64,000 bases of DNA, taken from the NCBI GenBank assembly GCA_015501075.1, contig JADNYJ010000055.1:1-64000 (forward strand), written 5' to 3'. The DNA is from Gymnopilus junonius (Eukaryota > Basidiomycota > Agaricomycetes > Agaricales > Galerinaceae). This document shows, piece by piece, positions 59,186 through 64,000 of the stretch (positions are counted from its first letter, which is position 1; each line of letters begins with the position of its first letter). The notes beneath the pieces are model-generated. The model saw nothing but the letters and a program-made list of their open reading frames with translations, was not told the origin of the DNA and made no database searches. A program made the position numbers and the translations under genes.

Positions 59186-61587
59186 CTAGACAAGATTCTC
59201 GGCGTGCAGAGTAAGCTTTGACGAGTCGTTGTTGCCAAGTTGTTCATTCGGAGTCATTGGTTCGACAGCAGAAGAAAGGGGACCAGTATCATTTTGGGGG
59301 GAATCAATATTAAAACTTTTGGACGAAGAACTCTTCCTATCTTGATGTGCATCGGACTTGTCTTCTTGACGATGCAGAAATTCCCACCAGACTTCGGAAG
59401 TATGGGGTATCCCTAGACGTTTGCGAATATCGATATCAGGAGTTCTTGTTGCCAGATATGAACGTAAAACAGGCAGGAAAGTCGTCACAATGCCGACCTC
59501 TTCCCACGTCTTCAGGCCAGTGTCCATGGGGTCTTTAAGTATAAGGCAACGAGTATAGACGGATGCGATATAAAACAAGAGGTCTGATCTTTTGGTCAAT
59601 GGCTCTGCCATGCTGTTTCTTATCGCCCTTGAAAGGAGGTCGACTGTGTAAGGGACGTTGTCAGGCGACTGTCGAACAACTGCATATTCAAAGATTCTGC
59701 CACTTTTTAGCTGTGCAGAGACGTTAAAAGAATGTCCTCGCCAACACTGGGATCAACTATGACCTCTAAATAGGCATTGATGAAATATGATAATTGCTCA
59801 GAGATTGCTTCAGGCGGAAAGAAAAAGTCAGGAAATAGATATTAAGGCCCAAATTGGAATACTTACCACCTTCGAAGCAATGGCCATAATTTTTTTCTTG
59901 GGGGGAAACTTGCTATAGCACCAAAAAAGTTGACGATCGGGATAGGCCACAAAATCCTTCAATGATGGGTCTCGCAAAGGCCCCTGAACGACCTTCGAAT
60001 ACAAGTAGTTTACTATCCGTATATGCAGTTCTACATAATGCTGGGCAATGAATGGAGGCGGATGAAGGTGTAGTGACAAGAAAATGAACTTGTTCTCATC
60101 TTGCATAAATTCGACATGAGGGCACTCCAAGAGAGAAGAAAAGGTTGAATCAGGCTTTTCAATGTCACCTGTGGTAAGGAGGCTCTGCAGATAGCGATTG
60201 TATGATGCACCTATAGAACGGAAACATGTGGATGCCTTGTCACCAATAATGCTTGACGTCAATTCCTCGACCGAGTGATAGCCCGAACGGAGGAGGATGG
60301 GATCGGACTTGGCATATTCAAAGACGGCTGTGACTATTCCCCTCGTCAAATCATAGAAGGGAGCTAACTCCGTGGAGAGAAATTTGCTCGCCATAGTCAT
60401 ACGCCGTTCCTTGTCAAAAATGGTCTTTGCGTATGCATCTCGCATAACAATCCATTCCTTGTCAAGAGATAGCCAGGACGAAGACTGCAAGGCGTAGTAC
60501 ACATCCTCAGTGATGTATTTCAGTTCAAGCGCTATGGATTCTACGTTTTCCTGACATGGCTGCTTGTGTCGTTGAAGAAGCAAAGAGCATAAGAGAAAAA
60601 AGTTGTATATCGCATGAACTGTATAAGTCAAAAATGAGAAAGCAGGACGAGAAAGGGTGAGAAATCTCCCAAAAAGTCTGGATTGAGTCGACTTATAAGG
60701 GGCTTGCCAAGGGACGCATGGGTAATGTTTTGCAAGAGGAAGACAGAACACAAACATTTGGAAGGCCGGGATAATGGTAGTGAGAACAAGGAATGCAAAG
60801 GGAATGCAAATAAAAATAATAACTGGGATTGCGACTGTCAGAGAGATGGCTAATAAAAAGTCGATTAATCCAACAAAGAACAGCGAGAGAGCCAACTGGA
60901 GTAGCAGGGGCAAGGAGGAGAATACCTGCGGAACATACCACGCCGCAAGGCCTTCCATTCGCATGTTGAGTAAGGCGAATTTTTGCCTAGCAGGAAGAGA
61001 GTTTGGATATTGTTGATGCTCTCTAAGCCATTGCAGAGAGACAATGCCGATGAGCGCGGTCGTGAGACTGAGCACAAGACCAATAAACCAGAAGACGTTA
61101 ACCCGGATGGAAGAAGGTGTCGGTGGACTCCCTGCCAGGTCAATTGATTCTAAAAACGAAGTGGTATTGTCGAGTCGTGTAGCGATGTGGGCAAGCAAGG
61201 CAATCATAATTTCATTCTGGTCCGGCTGGAGACTCGAATACGATACCACCACGAAAGCCGACAAGACAGCAGAGAAAAGACCGGCCTGGAGATCATTGGG
61301 TTCAGAGATACTCAACATGCAGTATAAGTAGTTGTACTCACAAAGATGAGCAAATTTTGAACTTCGTCTTTCCAAGACTCGCACTGGATGCGGTCCTTCT
61401 CAAGTAACGGCTCGAGAAGCCTTTCCCAGTGATCTCCTTCGCTGGGGGATGGGGAATTGATATGGGTCTCCACACTGCCATTTCTTGAATGTATCATGAG
61501 ATGGTTTACACAGTTCAACGAATAGTTCAGCGGAGACCATACCTTTGAATTCGAACATTTAGAATTACAGTCTCCATTTCTAGCCAT
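59186..61587 (-). CDS. DUF6535 transmembrane protein, copy A
   Basis: Minus strand; ATG at 61587; intron 61286-61341 (GTGAGT...CTCCAG). Exon 1 carries GDHWERLLEPLLEKDRIQC. Exon 2 holds the DUF6535 signature: a first membrane segment (AGLFSAVLSAFVVVSY, about residues 83-98) and TPSSIRVNVFWFIGLVLS leading into a second. SLQWLREHQQYP follows, then KFALLNMRMEGL, and two or three further membrane segments to about residue 260. A soluble part with DLTRGIVTAVFEYAKSDP and a final intron near 59868-59800 lead to a last block (EPLTKRSDLLFYIASVY) ending TAG. The function is unknown; the family is expanded in agarics. Relative to copy B one base is missing near 59706-59710, in a T5 run. The last 170 codons are therefore out of frame as written. 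The frame across the last intron is also ambiguous. Confidence 0.78.
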
Positions 61588-61855
61588 GTTAGTCCCTCGA
61601 AAACGAACTGGTTTAGGTTGCGATTCGCTTATTTACATACTTAGGGAATGACAGCGGGCGCCATGAGCGCATGACCGTCACATATCATAATGATATCACC
61701 TCCGTTAACATATGGGCGCCCGGCCACCAGGTTTGCTAGGTACGTACCTTTCTTCACCGCGTCGAAGACGTCTTGTTGGGAGTCCGGAAAACTGTCCGGA
61801 AAGTTTCTGGCACTAACTGACAACTGCTATAGTAAATCCTGGTTGATATAGAGTG
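61588..61855. promoter_or_regulatory. Shared upstream region of two DUF6535 genes
   Basis: It lies between the start codons of copy A (minus) and copy B (plus), less than 300 bp. Both promoters, if active, must overlap here. No defined motif was found. A short minus-strand frame over 61641-61823 is unlikely to be a gene. Confidence 0.4.
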
Positions 61856-64000
61856 ATGGTCTCAAGAAAGGGTGATTCTGAACCGCAGTATACAGAGGTG
61901 CGCAACCTTCAACCTAGTGCTTCCCCGTGTCTGGATTCTGATTGCAAATTTTGATGTGCAAGAAATGGCAATGTGGTGATCCATATAAATATCCCATCGA
62001 AGCTCAAGGAGATCACTGGGAAAAGCTTCTCAATCCGTTGCTTGAGAAGGACCGCGTCCAGTGCGAGGCTTGGAAAGATGAAGTGCAAAACTTGCTAATC
62101 TTTGTGAGCACAACCATTATATCCATGTCTTGTGTCTCTTCTTGGACCAAACAATTCTCCAGGCGGGTCTTTTTTCTGCAGTCTTGTCGGCCTTTGTAGT
62201 CGTATCATATCCGACTCTCCAGCCCGACCAGAATGAAACTATGATCAGCTTACTTGCCCGCATCGCTACACGACTCGACAACCCGCTCAATGCTACTTTA
62301 TCTGCGGATCCAGTTAATCCAGCACTATTTTCCAATGCGCCAACACCCTCCTCCATAAGGATCAACGCCTTTTGGTTCATTAGTCTTGTACTCAGCCTCA
62401 CAGCCGCGCTCATCGGTATCATCTCTCTACAGTGGCTTAGAGAGCACCAACAGTACCCAAGTTCTATCCCTGCTCGGCAAAAATTCGCCTTACTCAACAT
62501 GAGAACGGAAGGTCTTGTGGCGTGGTACGTTCCGCAAGTCTTCTCTTCCTTGCCGCTGCTCCTCCAGTTGGCACTCTTGCTCTTCTTCGTGGGGTTAATC
62601 GACTTTCTACTTGCTACCTCTCTGAGTGTCGCAATACCCGTTATTGTTTTCATTTCCGTTCCTTTCGCATTTCTCATCCTCAGTACAACTATCCCAGCCT
62701 TCCAAGTATTTGTGTTCTGCCTTCCTCTTGCGAATGCCCGCAGGGTTCCTCAGCAGGCCCCTTATAAGTCAACCCAATCCAGACTTTTTGGACAGCTCCT
62801 TACGTTCTCAAGTCACACCTTTAGGTTTTTCTCCTACACAATCCATGCTATATACAGCCTTTTCTGCTTATGGCCTTCACTTCGGCAACGATATCGGGGC
62901 CTCATCAGGAAACTTCAGATGTGAATGCAGACCAAGATGAGCTGGAACGCGTCAACGAAGAGGTGTACGAGACCTTGCTGTCCTCGTCCTGGTTGTCTTT
63001 TGACAAGGATGGATTGTTATGCGAGACGCATATGCGAAGTGCATTTTTGACAAAGAACCGCGTATGAAGGCGGGTAGCCTGTTTCACTCTAAACAGTCGG
63101 CTCCTTTCTATGATTTGACAAGGGGAATAGCCAGCGCAGTTTTTGAATATACTCAGTCCGATCCTGCATCCTATGTTCGGCGTATGTCTCTGTTCAGGAA
63201 TTGACATCAAGTATTATTGGTGATAAAGCAGCCACATGTTTCCGTTATAGAGGCGAATCATATAATAGTTATCTTCAGACCCTTCTAACTATAGGTGACC
63301 TCACAAAGCCTCCTCAACCTTTTGTGCTCTCTTGAAGACCCTCGCGTTGAATTTTTGCAGGATGAGAATATGTTCATATTCTTGTCGCTATGCACTCAAC
63401 CCCCTCCCTTCATCCTTCAGCACTTCGCTGAATTGCATATACGGATAGCCAACTACTTATTCCCGGGCCTAGGTGACGCTCGCAGGCCACTGCAGGACCC
63501 ATTGGTGGACTTCCCAACATACCCTGACTTCCAGATCTACTTATGCTATGGCAAGGCCCCTTGGCAAGAAGCAAAATATGGCTCTTGCTTCAGTGGTGGT
63601 GAGCATTCTATTTAGAGTTCAAGCCCTACGCTGTTTTTAATTGCTTTCTGCTGCAGCAATTTCTGAGCAATTTTCGCATTTCATAACCGCCTATCTAGAA
63701 ACCCTAGCCAGCCCCAGTCTCGGAGAGGACGTCATATTGTCGTCTCTATACAACTATAAAGTTGGCGAATTTTTTGAGTACGCAATTGTTCGGCAGTCAT
63801 CGGAGAAGATCCCATTCAATCTAGATCTCCTTTCGAAAAGTATAAGGAATAACGCAGGAATATTAAACAAGAAATCAGACCTCTTGTTTTATATCTCTTC
63901 TTTCTATACGCATTCTCTATGGCATTCGGACCCCGAGTTCGGCGCTTCCAAAACCTATAAAGATGTCAGGGCTTTCCTGCCTGTTCTACGTCAATATCTA
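61856..64000 (+). pseudogene. DUF6535 protein, copy B (broken, runs off the window)
   Basis: Likely start ATG 61856 (MVSRKGDSEPQYTEV); a TGA after DSDCKF already breaks the frame before the conserved GDHWEKLLNPLLEKDRVQC. The same intron as copy A lies at about 62104-62161. The long frame 62161-62924 gives the membrane region (AGLFSAVLSAFVVVSYP, SLQWLREHQQYPSS, QVFSSLPLLLQLALLLFF). After about 62890 at least three shifts separate the remaining conserved pieces: DELERVNEEVYETLLSSSW, WIVMRDAYAKCIFDKE, QELTSSIIGDKAATCF and HFAELHIRIANYLF. After an intron near 63600-63655 come AISEQFSHFITAYLE and KSDLLFYISSFY up to the window edge. It is more decayed than copy A. Confidence 0.72.

Noticed and set aside
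59700..59712. Treating DUF6535 copy A as definitely a pseudogene
   Set aside because: The only clear frame break sits at a T5 run, and a similar homopolymer discrepancy affects essential RPL2, so a sequence error is a serious alternative.

Overview
The window looks like nuclear DNA of an agaricomycete (mushroom-forming basidiomycete). Genes carry many short GT-AG introns. The recognisable families are typical of that group: DUF6535 membrane proteins, F-box families, a PHO80-like cyclin, a LIS1/PAC1 WD40 protein, and hAT, Ty3/gypsy and Ty1/copia elements. I identified no species. All calls come from reading the sequence and translations, without database searches.

Two compartments meet near 27.4 kb. 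From 1 to about 27,400 the DNA is a transposon graveyard, mostly CpG-poor. It holds a gag fragment (408-705), a nearly complete hAT transposon (3073-7537, perfect 8-bp target duplication), a broken Ulp1-like protease (9320-10176), and a nested retroelement cluster (10177-20094). That cluster has two Ty3/gypsy 3' ends around a decayed Ty1/copia element. At least four small non-autonomous families with terminal inverted repeats and a group of short hairpin repeats (22770-23650) are also present. Damage in the retroelements is dominated by CGA to TGA, as expected of CpG methylation and deamination. Each gypsy copy carries, antisense to pol, a gene or remnant with a Zn2Cys6-like cysteine pattern; in copy 1 it has an intron.

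From about 27.4 to 64 kb lies ordinary gene space: an uncharacterised nuclear-type protein (27470-30259), a probable secreted protein (30978-32147), PAC1 (33436-35334), a gene-poor 5 kb, a PHO80-like cyclin (40414-42586), two tandem F-box-like paralogues (44467-45949, 47120-48584), ribosomal protein uL2 (RPL2, minus strand, 49014-50026), a very large Gln/Gly/Met-rich SSXT-like protein (50787-55985), an SH3 protein (56578-58337), and two head-to-head DUF6535 genes (59186-61587 minus; 61856 to the window end plus). RPL2 and the SSXT-like gene are divergent and share an upstream region of about 760 bp. Several indels lie in short homopolymers, including one in essential RPL2, so some apparent frameshifts may be assembly errors.
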